Below, one piece after another: positions 7,131 to 15,640 of a stretch of DNA of 64,000 nt. Within the stretch, counting starts at the first letter, position 1. Every line of letters starts with the position of its first letter. The notes under the pieces are model-generated. The model was not told the origin of the DNA, made no database searches, and worked only from the letters and a program-made list of their open reading frames with translations. The DNA is taken from the NCBI GenBank assembly GCA_032251435.1, contig JAVVEH010000003.1:1-64000 (forward strand), given 5' to 3'. The translations under genes were made by a program, and so were the position numbers. The DNA comes from JAVVEH01 sp032251435 (GTDB lineage: Bacteria > Verrucomicrobiota > Lentisphaeria > Oligosphaerales > MVZH01).

Positions 7131-8926
7131 GGCGTTAACAGCCGTTGGCTTTCAGGGTCAATGACACCCCGGTAGATTTGATTGACGTTATCCCTCGACA
7201 CATCCGGTGTCCATCCACAAACAAACTTAAACAGCCGGGCGCTTTCTTCCGTTGACACTCCGCAGGTCAGCTTTTCCCCCCGGGACCGCGGGAGCGGGTC
7301 ACTCACCTTCTCCCATTTGCGGGTCTCCAGCAACGGTGCCCGGCCATTTCCCCACACATAAACCACCGGCTCACCGGCGGGGAGATATTCCGCCGCGGGA
7401 ATTTGGATCACGTGCCGTTGACTGTTAAAAGCCGGTCTGATGATGTCACTGGCGGGCAACACATAGACGGGCGCGTCGGGGGGGACATTCATCATCAATG
7501 CCGCGGCGTCCGCGGCCGCGTCCCGGTAAACGACATCACCAAGAGGCAGGATCAGGCTTTGCGCCAGACAGGCCAGACCAGTCGTGGCGGCTAATAGTTC
7601 CCCCCAAAAAGGAAGCCGGTTCCGCGAGAAACGATTCAGCGCGCACCAGCCCATGCCGAGGATAAAAAAGCCCAGACTCCACACGATCACGCCCGCCCGG
7701 ACACCAGCAAACCGGGGCAACCCAAGCGCGTGGGCGATCCAAAAAACCAGTGTCACGCACCCCGTCACCATGACGACACGGCGAAACCCCCGGGCGAACT
7801 GGCGTAACCGCCGGATATGCCGCCGGACCAGCAACTCGTAATTTAATGCCCCCAAGGCCGCCAGAGCCGGAACCATTAGCAAAACCAGCAGACCTCTCAT
7901 CCCCGCGACAAACCAGATAACCAAAAACAACGGCGCCACCAGCGTCCGGAGAAAATGCGCAAACACCGCGTTTTTTTCCAACGGCTTAAAGGCCGCGCAA
8001 TATGCGGGCCAGATAATAGCGGGCCACGGAGTCAACATGAGAATCACCCCGATGGGAATCACCACAAGCCGGACAAGAAACGACACGCTCTGCTGTCCGG
8101 ACACCTCAACAGACATGCCGCCCATGAGTCGCAAAACATCTTCCACACGGGAAAAATGTGCCCAAAATATACTGAAAATTAAAATAGCGCCCAAACTGAC
8201 CAAGTGAACCGGATTCAACATCCGCTGCCAAATCCGGAACGGACGGCGTAAGAACAGCAACGGTCCATAGAAGACGACGAGCATCAGGCTGCCCCCCTCC
8301 AGGCAGGCGATAAGAAGAAACATCCCGGACACCGCCCAGGCCTGATCCCAGCTTTTTCGCTGACGCGCCAGAAAATACCAGCTAAACCAAGCCGCGTTGA
8401 TCAAACCAGCGAGGAACACCGAGCGGGTGTCGACATGGCAGAGAGCCATGACCGGAAGAGCCCCTGAGATGACTCCCACGGTGACAATGGCCGCCCCGCC
8501 ACTGAGTTCCCGTTTAACCGTCCAAACACAGGGGAGCGCCAAGAGTGCTAAAGCCAGCAGTGACAGTAATCGAACCGACCAGAGAGCCCGGCGGGGCGCC
8601 AGCGCCGGCAGCGCCAGTCCCCGACTTGATGAGGTGTCTCGAGGGGCATAGAATGCCGTCGGCCCATCAGCGCCCGGGGTCATGCCTCGGTAAAGCGCGT
8701 GGTGCAACACCATAAAGGGTGATTTTCCGTGCAGAAAATTCTCGTGTTTCCCCGAGCTATCCCAGGTGCGGCGGTTCGCCATAAGTGACAACCGGGCCTC
8801 GGATTCTCTGACCGGGAAAACGCCCATGGGCACCATATACACGCACAAAACAGCCACCGCGATCAACATCATCGCGCGTTTATGAGTCGTGGTGTTCTCT
8901 GAATAAATCATGGGACAGGAATTCAC
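7127..8926 (-). CDS. GT-C-like polytopic membrane protein (putative ArnT/PMT-type glycosyltransferase)
   Basis: This 599-residue protein has about ten to twelve hydrophobic segments. After the first helix comes 'PVRESEARLSLMANRRTW', the position where ArnT/PMT-type lipid-sugar-dependent glycosyltransferases carry a D/E-x-x-R motif on the first periplasmic loop. The following 'YAPRDTSSSRGLALPALAPRRALWSVRLLSLL' fits the same fold. The C-terminal 130 residues form a soluble domain with 'PPDAPVYVLPASDIIRPAF', as in the ArnT family. The acceptor and donor are unknown. The gene is four-base overlapped with rlmN, a frequent kind of accidental coupling. Sequence similarity to named members is weak by eye, so the glycosyltransferase call is tentative. 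Confidence 0.5.
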   Translation of the reverse strand: MNSCPMIYSENTTTHKRAMMLIAVAVLCVYMVPMGVFPVRESEARLSLMANRRTWDSSGKHENFLHGKSPFMVLHHALYRGMTPGADGPTAFYAPRDTSSSRGLALPALAPRRALWSVRLLSLLALALLALPCVWTVKRELSGGAAIVTVGVISGALPVMALCHVDTRSVFLAGLINAAWFSWYFLARQRKSWDQAWAVSGMFLLIACLEGGSLMLVVFYGPLLFLRRPFRIWQRMLNPVHLVSLGAILIFSIFWAHFSRVEDVLRLMGGMSVEVSGQQSVSFLVRLVVIPIGVILMLTPWPAIIWPAYCAAFKPLEKNAVFAHFLRTLVAPLFLVIWFVAGMRGLLVLLMVPALAALGALNYELLVRRHIRRLRQFARGFRRVVMVTGCVTLVFWIAHALGLPRFAGVRAGVIVWSLGFFILGMGWCALNRFSRNRLPFWGELLAATTGLACLAQSLILPLGDVVYRDAAADAAALMMNVPPDAPVYVLPASDIIRPAFNSQRHVIQIPAAEYLPAGEPVVYVWGNGRAPLLETRKWEKVSDPLPRSRGEKLTCGVSTEESARLFKFVCGWTPDVSRDNVNQIYRGVIDPESQRLLTP

Positions 8927-8931
8927 ACAGC

Positions 8932-10299
8932 CTAGCTGCGCAGCATGAAGAAACAGACGGAAAAATAAATCAGTGACGCGGACAAATCATTGCTTGTCGT
9001 CACAAACGGTCCCGCGGCCACCGCGGGATCAATGCCCAGCCGGTTCAGGGTCATCGGCACAAAGGCGCCGAAACTACTGGCGAAGCCCATGGAACAGAAC
9101 ATCGCCGCGCCGACGGTTATCCCCAGCCGCACGGCGTTGAGCGTCCCGGTATCCGCTCCCGTCACCGTCAAAAAAAGCCAGATGACCGATCCGGAAATCA
9201 TCCCGCAGGCCAGCCCCATCAACAAACCGGCTGAGACTTCCTTGACGATCAGTCCTCCCAGCCGGTTGTACGCCCGTTGGCCGAGCGCGATGCCACGGAT
9301 TGTCACCGCCGAGGATTGCATACCGGTGTTGCCGCCCATGGCCATGATCGCCGGCACAAAAATCGCCAATGTGGCGTTGGCCGTGACCTGTAATAAACTT
9401 TTAATGATGATACTGTTCACCAGCCCGGCCGCCATCGTCACCATCAGCCACGGAAACCGGAGCCGGGCGATCGCGAAAGGCGAGTCCTCATCGCGTTCAA
9501 TGTCCGGCGCCCCGACCATCGCCGCCAGATCCTCATCCGCCTCTTCATGCAACACGTCCATAATATCGTCCGCCGTGATGCGGCCGACAAGTCGGTGATT
9601 CTCATCGACAACGGGCATCACCCAGACATCATACTTCCGGAACTTATGAGCGACATGCTCCTGGTCCTCATTGACATGGCAGTGAACGTAATCCCGTTCG
9701 AGCGCATCCCTCAGCGTCGCGTTTAGACCGGCGGTGAAAACCGCTTTCACACTGGCCAGACCCAGCAGTTTGCCTGTTTCCGCATCAATGGCGTACACAT
9801 AAAAAACCGGATCGGTCGGCTCGTAATTGACCAAAGCCTCACGCACCTGCCGAATCGGGCAGTCAGCCGCCATGGAAAAGACCTCAGTCGTCATTAACTG
9901 ACCGGCGGAGTCGCACCCGTAGCGCATCATTCCCGACACATCGCCGGACGCTTTCATGCCGGCGAGCACTTCAGCGCTTTTTTCCTCGTCGTCCAGATCC
10001 GTCAAAATACGGACAGCGTCATCCGGAGCCATGCGGTCGGCCAAATCGGCCAGCTTATCCGTCGGCATGTCATCGACCACGTCGTCCACAAACGGAGCGT
10101 CAAGCTCCACCAGCACTTCAGAAGCCGTTTCTGAGTCAAGCAGTTTGAATAAGCGCTCCCGGTCTTTCGCGTCAAGGGCTTCCAGAAGATCCGCGGTGTC
10201 GGCGGGATCCATATCCTGTATGGCGCGCAACAATGCCGCCCAATCACCGTTTTTGATCAGGTGTTCACACTGATCCAATTCAAGTTTGACATGCGGCAT
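8932..10299 (-). CDS. mgtE: Magnesium transporter MgtE
   Basis: MgtE is a dimeric Mg2+ channel gated by intracellular Mg2+. The 455-residue length is usual. Domains in order are: an N-terminal superhelical MgtE_N domain (about 15-130, with 'ALDAKDRERLFKLLDSETASEVLVELD' and 'PDDAVRILTDLDDEEKSAEVLAGM'), two CBS domains (about 135-255, ending 'RLVGRITADDIMDVLHEEADED'), and five membrane helices (about 285-455). The pore region is marked by 'FVPAIMAMGGNTGMQSSAVTIRGIALG' and 'LGIDPAVAAGPFVTTSNDLSA'. Acidic residues in MgtE_N and the CBS region are those that bind regulatory Mg2+ in known members. The leader before it is under 100 bases, too short for an M-box riboswitch. Confidence 0.95.
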   Translation of the reverse strand: MPHVKLELDQCEHLIKNGDWAALLRAIQDMDPADTADLLEALDAKDRERLFKLLDSETASEVLVELDAPFVDDVVDDMPTDKLADLADRMAPDDAVRILTDLDDEEKSAEVLAGMKASGDVSGMMRYGCDSAGQLMTTEVFSMAADCPIRQVREALVNYEPTDPVFYVYAIDAETGKLLGLASVKAVFTAGLNATLRDALERDYVHCHVNEDQEHVAHKFRKYDVWVMPVVDENHRLVGRITADDIMDVLHEEADEDLAAMVGAPDIERDEDSPFAIARLRFPWLMVTMAAGLVNSIIIKSLLQVTANATLAIFVPAIMAMGGNTGMQSSAVTIRGIALGQRAYNRLGGLIVKEVSAGLLMGLACGMISGSVIWLFLTVTGADTGTLNAVRLGITVGAAMFCSMGFASSFGAFVPMTLNRLGIDPAVAAGPFVTTSNDLSASLIYFSVCFFMLRS

Positions 10300-10341
10300 G
10301 GAACGTTTTCACCTGTTATAATGTGCCCGGGTGCGGAAACA

Positions 10342-10364
10342 GCGGGACACGCACCCCGTCCCGC
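10342..10364 (-). terminator. Hairpin between the kinase-like gene and mgtE
   Basis: GCGGGAC (10342-10348) is the exact reverse complement of GTCCCGC (10358-10364) with a 9-base loop. It lies in the 95-base gap between the kinase-like gene and mgtE, both on the minus strand. It has no T tract, so it is either a weak terminator for the kinase-like gene or part of the mgtE leader. Confidence 0.35.
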
Positions 10365-10394
10365 CAGCCGGGTTAGCTGGATTCATTCATCAGA

Positions 10395-12179
10395 TCAGAG
10401 CGGCAGATAAGGCAGCAGCTCACGGGTTTTCGCTCCCGTTTCCGGATCCGTTTCAATCGCCGCCTTGGCGAATCTAACCGCCCGGGAGTCATCCTTCAGC
10501 CAATCCCACAACAAAGCCAACATAAGATAATCTCCCGCCAAAGCCGTGCGGTCATCAGCGGTCAATATTCCCCGGCCGACGCGTTTATCAGTATAATATT
10601 CCAAAAACAATCCATATTGTCGAAAAGACAGCTGATCCCAGCGGACGTGTGTTTCCGCGCCCGACTCGTCACGCCCGGACAGGCCTTGGTTGTCGCAATC
10701 GGACAGCACGAGATTCACGACCCGCCCGTCAGACAGCCGCACCCCTGCCCCTTCATAAGGCAACGAGCGCACCAGTTGCCGCAAATGCGGGCGCAGCTTC
10801 TCCAGAATCAGCAGGCGGCTGACTTCCCGCCGACTCAAATGCGGGGGCAAACGGGTCAAATAATTTCGGAGTTGGTCATTCGTTTTAGAAAAATCAAGTC
10901 CGGGGGGCACAGGGCGGTTCGCAAACGCCGACGGGCGGTTGACCATCTGCTGTTCCACCGCGTCGTCGCGCATGACACCGGTATCCGATTCCGTGCCCTG
11001 TCCGGTGGCGAAGCGGCCCCTGGCGGCCAGAAAAATCAGCGCTCCCGCGCCCAGGGCGACAAGCGCCAAAACCAGACCCGCCAGCGCGGGTAATAACGTC
11101 CCTTTGCGGCGGACCTTCCGGGTGGCCGCGACATTTAACCGGCGACGGGCGTGGGCGGCCGTCGGACGAAGAGGGCGCCCAGTCGGCCTTTTCCGCTTGG
11201 CCACCACCGTTTTTCCCACTTTGGGGGGGGGGGGCAATCCTTGCTGTAATTTAAAAAACGTGCTGATTATTTCCCGGTAGGCGTGCGGGCGGTCGGCGGG
11301 GGCGAAGGCGATCATCCGCATGACGTAGTCACTGATATCCGCCGGCACATCCGGCCGCACCTGACGCGGGCTGGGTGGAAGCGCCGCGAGATTGTCCATC
11401 CGCTGATCCACCCTGTTACTGAATGGACGCCGTCCGGTCAACAAATGATATAAGGTCGTTCCAAGACCAAAAATATCCGCCGACAGGCCCCCTTGGCTTT
11501 CCCCGGTCAGCACTTCCGGACTGGTATACCCGCAATGCAGAAAAGCGCGCCAGTCCAGCCCCATTTTTTCAGCGCAGGCGCGTTTGAAATCATACATGCC
11601 GAAATCACAAATTTTTATATTCCCGGAGCCATCCCACAGCACATTGGTGGGTCGTAAGCCGTCGTGATCAACATCTTCGCGATGAGCCGCGTCCAACCCC
11701 CGGGCCGCCATGTCACAATAGTGGACACAATCCTCCACCGGCAGCATGTGATCCAAATCATAGAGGCCGCGGTACAGGCACGTCCCGGCCATATACTCCA
11801 TCACGATATAGGGAAGCCCGTCGTGACAATCACAGGAGTAAATCGGTAAAATGTTGATATGGTTAAGGATAGCGGTCCGCCGCGCGGCACCGAGGAAGAG
11901 GTCGATGATATGGGCATCGCCAGCCATCTCCTCAAACAGTATCTTCACCGCCACTTCCCGACGCAGCTTTAAATCCTGCGCCCGGTAAACGCCGGAGAAC
12001 TGCCCTTCCTCAATCGCCTCTTCCAGTAAATACTGGCCAAACCGGAACGGTGTCAAGAATGTGGTGGAGCAACTGGGACAGCTGATCTCTTCAAAGGCCG
12101 TCACACCCGAAGCATCCAGCTTCTGTTCGCAGCACGGACAGGTAAGTCGTAAATTTTCTTGCGGACGCCGCAGACTCAT
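10395..12179 (-). CDS. Membrane-anchored serine/threonine kinase-fold protein, probable pseudokinase
   Basis: This 594-residue protein begins with a zinc ribbon (C14-x2-C17 and C34-x2-C37). A PknB-type kinase fold follows (about 47-310), then one membrane helix (about 361-386) and an unassigned C-terminal domain. The ATP lysine is present (K79 in 'VAVKIL'), as is the DFG triad (192-194). The catalytic loop reads H172-D-G-L-R-P-T-N instead of HRDLKPxN, so the catalytic Asp is replaced by Gly and the Lys by Arg. The alpha-C glutamate position ('FLGAAR' where active kinases have 'FxREAR') is Ala, and the glycine loop ('IEEGQFSGVY') lacks two glycines. I infer an ATP-binding or scaffold pseudokinase sensing across the membrane. 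It is transcribed towards mgtE. Confidence 0.8.
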   Translation of the reverse strand: MSLRRPQENLRLTCPCCEQKLDASGVTAFEEISCPSCSTTFLTPFRFGQYLLEEAIEEGQFSGVYRAQDLKLRREVAVKILFEEMAGDAHIIDLFLGAARRTAILNHINILPIYSCDCHDGLPYIVMEYMAGTCLYRGLYDLDHMLPVEDCVHYCDMAARGLDAAHREDVDHDGLRPTNVLWDGSGNIKICDFGMYDFKRACAEKMGLDWRAFLHCGYTSPEVLTGESQGGLSADIFGLGTTLYHLLTGRRPFSNRVDQRMDNLAALPPSPRQVRPDVPADISDYVMRMIAFAPADRPHAYREIISTFFKLQQGLPPPPKVGKTVVAKRKRPTGRPLRPTAAHARRRLNVAATRKVRRKGTLLPALAGLVLALVALGAGALIFLAARGRFATGQGTESDTGVMRDDAVEQQMVNRPSAFANRPVPPGLDFSKTNDQLRNYLTRLPPHLSRREVSRLLILEKLRPHLRQLVRSLPYEGAGVRLSDGRVVNLVLSDCDNQGLSGRDESGAETHVRWDQLSFRQYGLFLEYYTDKRVGRGILTADDRTALAGDYLMLALLWDWLKDDSRAVRFAKAAIETDPETGAKTRELLPYLPL

Positions 12180-12652
12180 AGCACCACTTTCATCTTACCC
12201 ATACACGTAACCCCGCCCGCCGCGATTCAAACGGCGCCCGTATCCGTCCCTTAACCGGGCGACGACGTGTCACCGGCGGTGAATGTAATCGCTGTACGTG
12301 TCTTTTCAACCAGCGACAATGGTTTCGGATTCACCCCCCAACCGGCTCAACGCGCGGCAGGTCTTACCCCCAGGCGGTTGATCCATAGACTATCATAGAC
12401 TATAGTAGCGTATGTTGTCAATGTGGCATGGTCCTTGACGCGGTTGCCGGCACACGGAAAAAGCCTCGGCAAGGCGACCCGACAACTGAAAGACAAAGGC
12501 GGCATGAGCGCGCGTCCGTCGGCAATGGCTAGCTGAACCCCGCCTCAAACCGACGCGGCGGGTGGCGCGGCGTTCGTTTCTGTCGATGACTGAAGAGCGT
12601 TCTTCACAAAACAGTGACACGCCTGTCCCGCGGCAATTTAAAGGGGATAGCA
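12180..12652. other. Divergent intergenic region with a 10-bp tandem repeat
   Basis: About 470 bases separate the divergently transcribed kinase-like gene and the four-gene block. No supported gene is seen. CATAGACTAT occurs twice head to tail at 12384-12393 and 12394-12403, in a short AT-rich patch, with a further 'TATAGTAG' beside it. The patch could hold an operator or promoter for the plus-strand block. It does not match the Pho box consensus. The composition of the rest resembles neighbouring non-coding DNA. Confidence 0.45.
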
Positions 12653-14899
12653 ATGAGCTGGATGAAATGGCTACCTTGGCGTTCTGTGATCCGCCGTGTC
12701 GCGCGCAAGCATGGTTTCCTTGATCCGGTCGCCCTGCTGGCGCGGCTGCGCGCGTTCGGCCAGCCGTCCGAAGTCGGCGAACCTTTGGAACTGCTCCGGG
12801 CCGGCGCGGTGTTCCACGCCCGCGGCCTGATCAACAGCCGAGTCATCCAGCACAACCTGGACTGGGTCTGGCCCTACTGGATCGAACGGCAGTTCGATCC
12901 GCTCGACGCGTCCTTCATCCCGCGCGCTTTTTCCATCACCCATATTAATCTCACTCATCGCAACTGGACCGCTATCGGCTATCCTGATTGTCAGGAACTG
13001 CCGATTGTCGATCCCCGCGGCCTGCTGACACCTTTTCTCGATGGCTGGTCATTGGCCGGTTGGCTGTTGGCTGAGGATGGACGTTGTCTGCTGCCGTCAC
13101 GGGCCGCCGACACCCGCCAGCGTCAGGACATGGATTCGGGTGTCCGGATAACCACCGATACAGACATGTCCGGGCTGGCACTGACCAGCAGCGCCTGGGT
13201 GCGACTGGAGTCGGGCATCCCAGTGTGCAAGCTGAATCTGCGGGCTCGAGCCGACACCAACGCCTGGCTGGTACTGGCGCTGCGCCCGCAGAATCCCGAA
13301 GGGGTCAGCTTTGTTCACCATGTCAGGCTGGCGGAAGGGCGTGATGGCTGGACTGTCGACGGCGACCGCAAGGTCGCTTTCAGCACCGCGGCCGCCCGCC
13401 ATCATGTTTCCGATTATCGCCGCGGCGACGTTTATATTCATCTCAAGGATCTGGATGATCAAACCGAGGGACGTTGCGGCCTGGGTATGGTCACGGCGGC
13501 GGCCCTGTTTCCGGTCAAGGCCGGCGAACCGGCCAATCTTACCGCGACCATTCCACTGGCAACCGCCGCAACCAGGAGGCTTGCCCCCGACGCCTGGGAC
13601 ACCGCGCGCCGCGATCACTGCAAACTGGCCTGCCCGGAACCGCGCTATCAATTTCTCTTCAGCGCCGCGGTGACCTCATTGATTCTGCATTCACCGGGCG
13701 ACATCTACGCGGGCCCCTTCACCTACAAACGCTTCTGGTTCCGGGATGCCGCCTTCATCCTCCACGCCCTGCTGTGCGCGGGGCTGACCGACCGCGCCGA
13801 ACGGGCTCTGGCGCGCTTCCCCAAGCGGCAGACGGCCCGGGGCTACTTCCGTTCCCAAGACGGCGAATGGGACAGCAATGGCGAGGCGCTGTGGATTCTA
13901 CGGCGCTTCTTCGCTCTCACCGGGCGACACCCGTCTCCGGAATGGGACGGCCCGATCCGCCGCGGTGCCCGCTGGATCATGCGCAAACGGCTCGGGGATG
14001 ATCTGGACGCGCCCCACGCCGGCCTGCTGCCGGCCGGTTTCAGCGCCGAACATCTGGGGCCCAACGACTACTACTACTGGGATGACTTCTGGGGCATCGC
14101 CGGTCTGCGCGCGGCGGCGGCCATGACCGCTGACCGCGCCGCGGGCGACAGCGACGAGTTCGCACGGGCGGCGGACGAATTCCAAGCGGCGGCCGACCGC
14201 AGTCTGGCGGGATGCGCGCGGCGGATCGGCCGGTCGGCCATGCCAGCGTCGCCCTATCGCCGTCTGGACGCCGGCGCCATCGGCTCCCTGGCGATCGGCT
14301 ATCCGACGCAGCTGTGCGCGGCGGACGACCCCCGCCTGCTCGACAGCGTCGAATTCCTGATCAACCGCTGTTTTGTGAACGGCGCGTTCTACCAGGACAT
14401 GATCCATTCCGGCCTCAACGCCTACCTGACTCTGCATGTCGCGCAGGTCTTGCTGCGCGCCGGCGACCCGCGCCACCTCGACCTGATGGACGCGGTCGCG
14501 GATCTGGCCTCGCCGACCGGGCACTGGCCGGAGGCCGTCCATCCACTTACCGGTGGCGGCTGCATGGGTGACGGGCACCACATCTGGGCGGCGGCTGAAT
14601 GGGTGATGATCATACGCAACTGTTTCGTGCGCGAAGAAAGCGACCGCCTGATTTTGTGCGCGGGCATCCCCGCCCGCTGGCTCGAGAAGATCACGCCGAT
14701 CAGCTTCGGCCCCGCACCAACCACCTTTGGCGCGCTGAACCTGACCATCACCCCCGCGGCCGACCGGTCCGTACGCGTCGACTGGCGGGGGACGTGGCAT
14801 GACACCGCGCCGCCGCTTGACATCAGATTGCCGGGGTTTCCCCCGGCCAGATCCACCGCCGCCGATGGGACGATCACCGTCAAACACGTCGAAGGATAA
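12653..14899 (+). CDS. Glucoamylase-like (alpha/alpha)6-barrel glycosidase family protein
   Basis: The 748-residue protein starts at the ATG at 12653, which has a strong ribosome site (AAAGGGGAT); a GTG at 12614 is in frame but lacks one. The N-terminal ~330 residues are beta-rich. The C-terminal ~400 form a helical barrel of the GH15/amylo-glucosidase kind. Marks are 'FTYKRFWFRDAAFILHALL', 'FRSQDGEWDSNGEALWIL', 'NDYYYWDDFWGIAGLRAA', 'GHWPEA' and 'DGHHIWAAAEWVM'. Acidic residues suited to catalysis occur in the GEWDSNGE and YYWDDFW segments. There is no signal peptide, so a cytosolic role is likely. Substrate is unknown. It leads a four-gene block with a VTT membrane protein, a GT4 glycosyltransferase and a phosphodiesterase fusion. 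Confidence 0.7.
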   Translation: MSWMKWLPWRSVIRRVARKHGFLDPVALLARLRAFGQPSEVGEPLELLRAGAVFHARGLINSRVIQHNLDWVWPYWIERQFDPLDASFIPRAFSITHINLTHRNWTAIGYPDCQELPIVDPRGLLTPFLDGWSLAGWLLAEDGRCLLPSRAADTRQRQDMDSGVRITTDTDMSGLALTSSAWVRLESGIPVCKLNLRARADTNAWLVLALRPQNPEGVSFVHHVRLAEGRDGWTVDGDRKVAFSTAAARHHVSDYRRGDVYIHLKDLDDQTEGRCGLGMVTAAALFPVKAGEPANLTATIPLATAATRRLAPDAWDTARRDHCKLACPEPRYQFLFSAAVTSLILHSPGDIYAGPFTYKRFWFRDAAFILHALLCAGLTDRAERALARFPKRQTARGYFRSQDGEWDSNGEALWILRRFFALTGRHPSPEWDGPIRRGARWIMRKRLGDDLDAPHAGLLPAGFSAEHLGPNDYYYWDDFWGIAGLRAAAAMTADRAAGDSDEFARAADEFQAAADRSLAGCARRIGRSAMPASPYRRLDAGAIGSLAIGYPTQLCAADDPRLLDSVEFLINRCFVNGAFYQDMIHSGLNAYLTLHVAQVLLRAGDPRHLDLMDAVADLASPTGHWPEAVHPLTGGGCMGDGHHIWAAAEWVMIIRNCFVREESDRLILCAGIPARWLEKITPISFGPAPTTFGALNLTITPAADRSVRVDWRGTWHDTAPPLDIRLPGFPPARSTAADGTITVKHVEG

Positions 14900-14902
14900 C
14901 CG

Positions 14903-15640
14903 ATGGTCCATGAGCATGCCACATCCGGAAAAAAGCCTCCTCGGCTGATCGTTTTCATCATGCCGGCGGCGGCCATTCTAATTGCCGCGGCACTATGGCG
15001 TTTCACGCCGTTGCGCGCCATCGCGAGCCCGGATAAATTACAGGAGATCATGCGCGCGCAATGGACCCAGCAGTGGTGGACTGTTCTTTTGGTGATCGCG
15101 CTCTACCTGCTTGCCAACCTGCTGATGTTTCCCAACGCCCTGTTGAATGTCGCGGTGATTCTCGGCGTTGGCGGTTTCACCGGCTGGCTGTATGCGATCT
15201 GCGGCAGCTTGTCCGCCGCGACGGTCTTTTTCTTCGCGGGCCGGTTCTGGGGGGTGGAGAGACTCAACGCTTTGGACTACACGGTCATCCCAAAAATTAA
15301 AACATTCCTGGGCAAAGGGGGTGTCGCCGCGGTGGTAGCCGTCCGCGCCGTGCCCAGCGCGCCCTACACCGCCGTGAACGCCATCATCGGCACATTTGAT
15401 GTTGGTTACCGTGATTTCATTGTCGGAACCTTTCTCGCCCATCTTCCCGGGACCCTGTGCCTGGCCCTGTTCGGCAGCCAATTAAAAAACCTTATCGCCG
15501 ATCCTTCGCCACAGAACATGGCGCTTTTCCTGCTTATTATCGGTGCGGCGGGCGCGGTGATTTTTGTACTTCGCGCGAGACTGAAAGCGCGCGTTGGAGA
15601 CGAATCGGACTTGGCGGACCACCCGGAATCCCGTTCATGA
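14903..15640 (+). CDS. VTT (DedA/TVP38) family membrane protein
   Basis: The 245-residue protein has five or six membrane segments and the VTT-domain core: 'LLMFPNALLNVAVILGVGGFTGWLYAICGSLSAATVFFFAGRFWG', 'VAVRAVPSAPYTAVNAIIGTFDVGYRDFIVGTFLAHLPGTL'. DedA/VTT proteins include lipid scramblases and flippases, for example those recycling undecaprenyl phosphate or moving phospholipids. The conserved arginine in 'VRAVPSAPYT' is present. The ATG at 14903 has GAAGGAT upstream, three bases after the previous stop. Its stop overlaps the next gene start by four bases (ATGA). Context suggests it moves a lipid substrate or product of the neighbouring enzymes; this is inference. Confidence 0.85.
   Translation: MVHEHATSGKKPPRLIVFIMPAAAILIAAALWRFTPLRAIASPDKLQEIMRAQWTQQWWTVLLVIALYLLANLLMFPNALLNVAVILGVGGFTGWLYAICGSLSAATVFFFAGRFWGVERLNALDYTVIPKIKTFLGKGGVAAVVAVRAVPSAPYTAVNAIIGTFDVGYRDFIVGTFLAHLPGTLCLALFGSQLKNLIADPSPQNMALFLLIIGAAGAVIFVLRARLKARVGDESDLADHPESRS

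Noticed and set aside
10300..10394. M-box (Mg2+) riboswitch before mgtE
   Set aside because: The gap is only 95 bases and holds one simple hairpin; the M-box needs a longer, multi-helix structure.
12384..12403. Pho box for the lipid-like module
   Set aside because: The repeat has a 10-base period and the sequence CATAGACTAT, not the 11-base-spaced CTGTCAT-type repeats.
13898..14917. 339-codon open frame on the minus strand opposite the glucoamylase-like gene
   Set aside because: High GC makes long antisense frames common; it lacks a ribosome site, reads as Arg/Gly/Val-rich sequence, and the opposite strand has a clear conserved enzyme.
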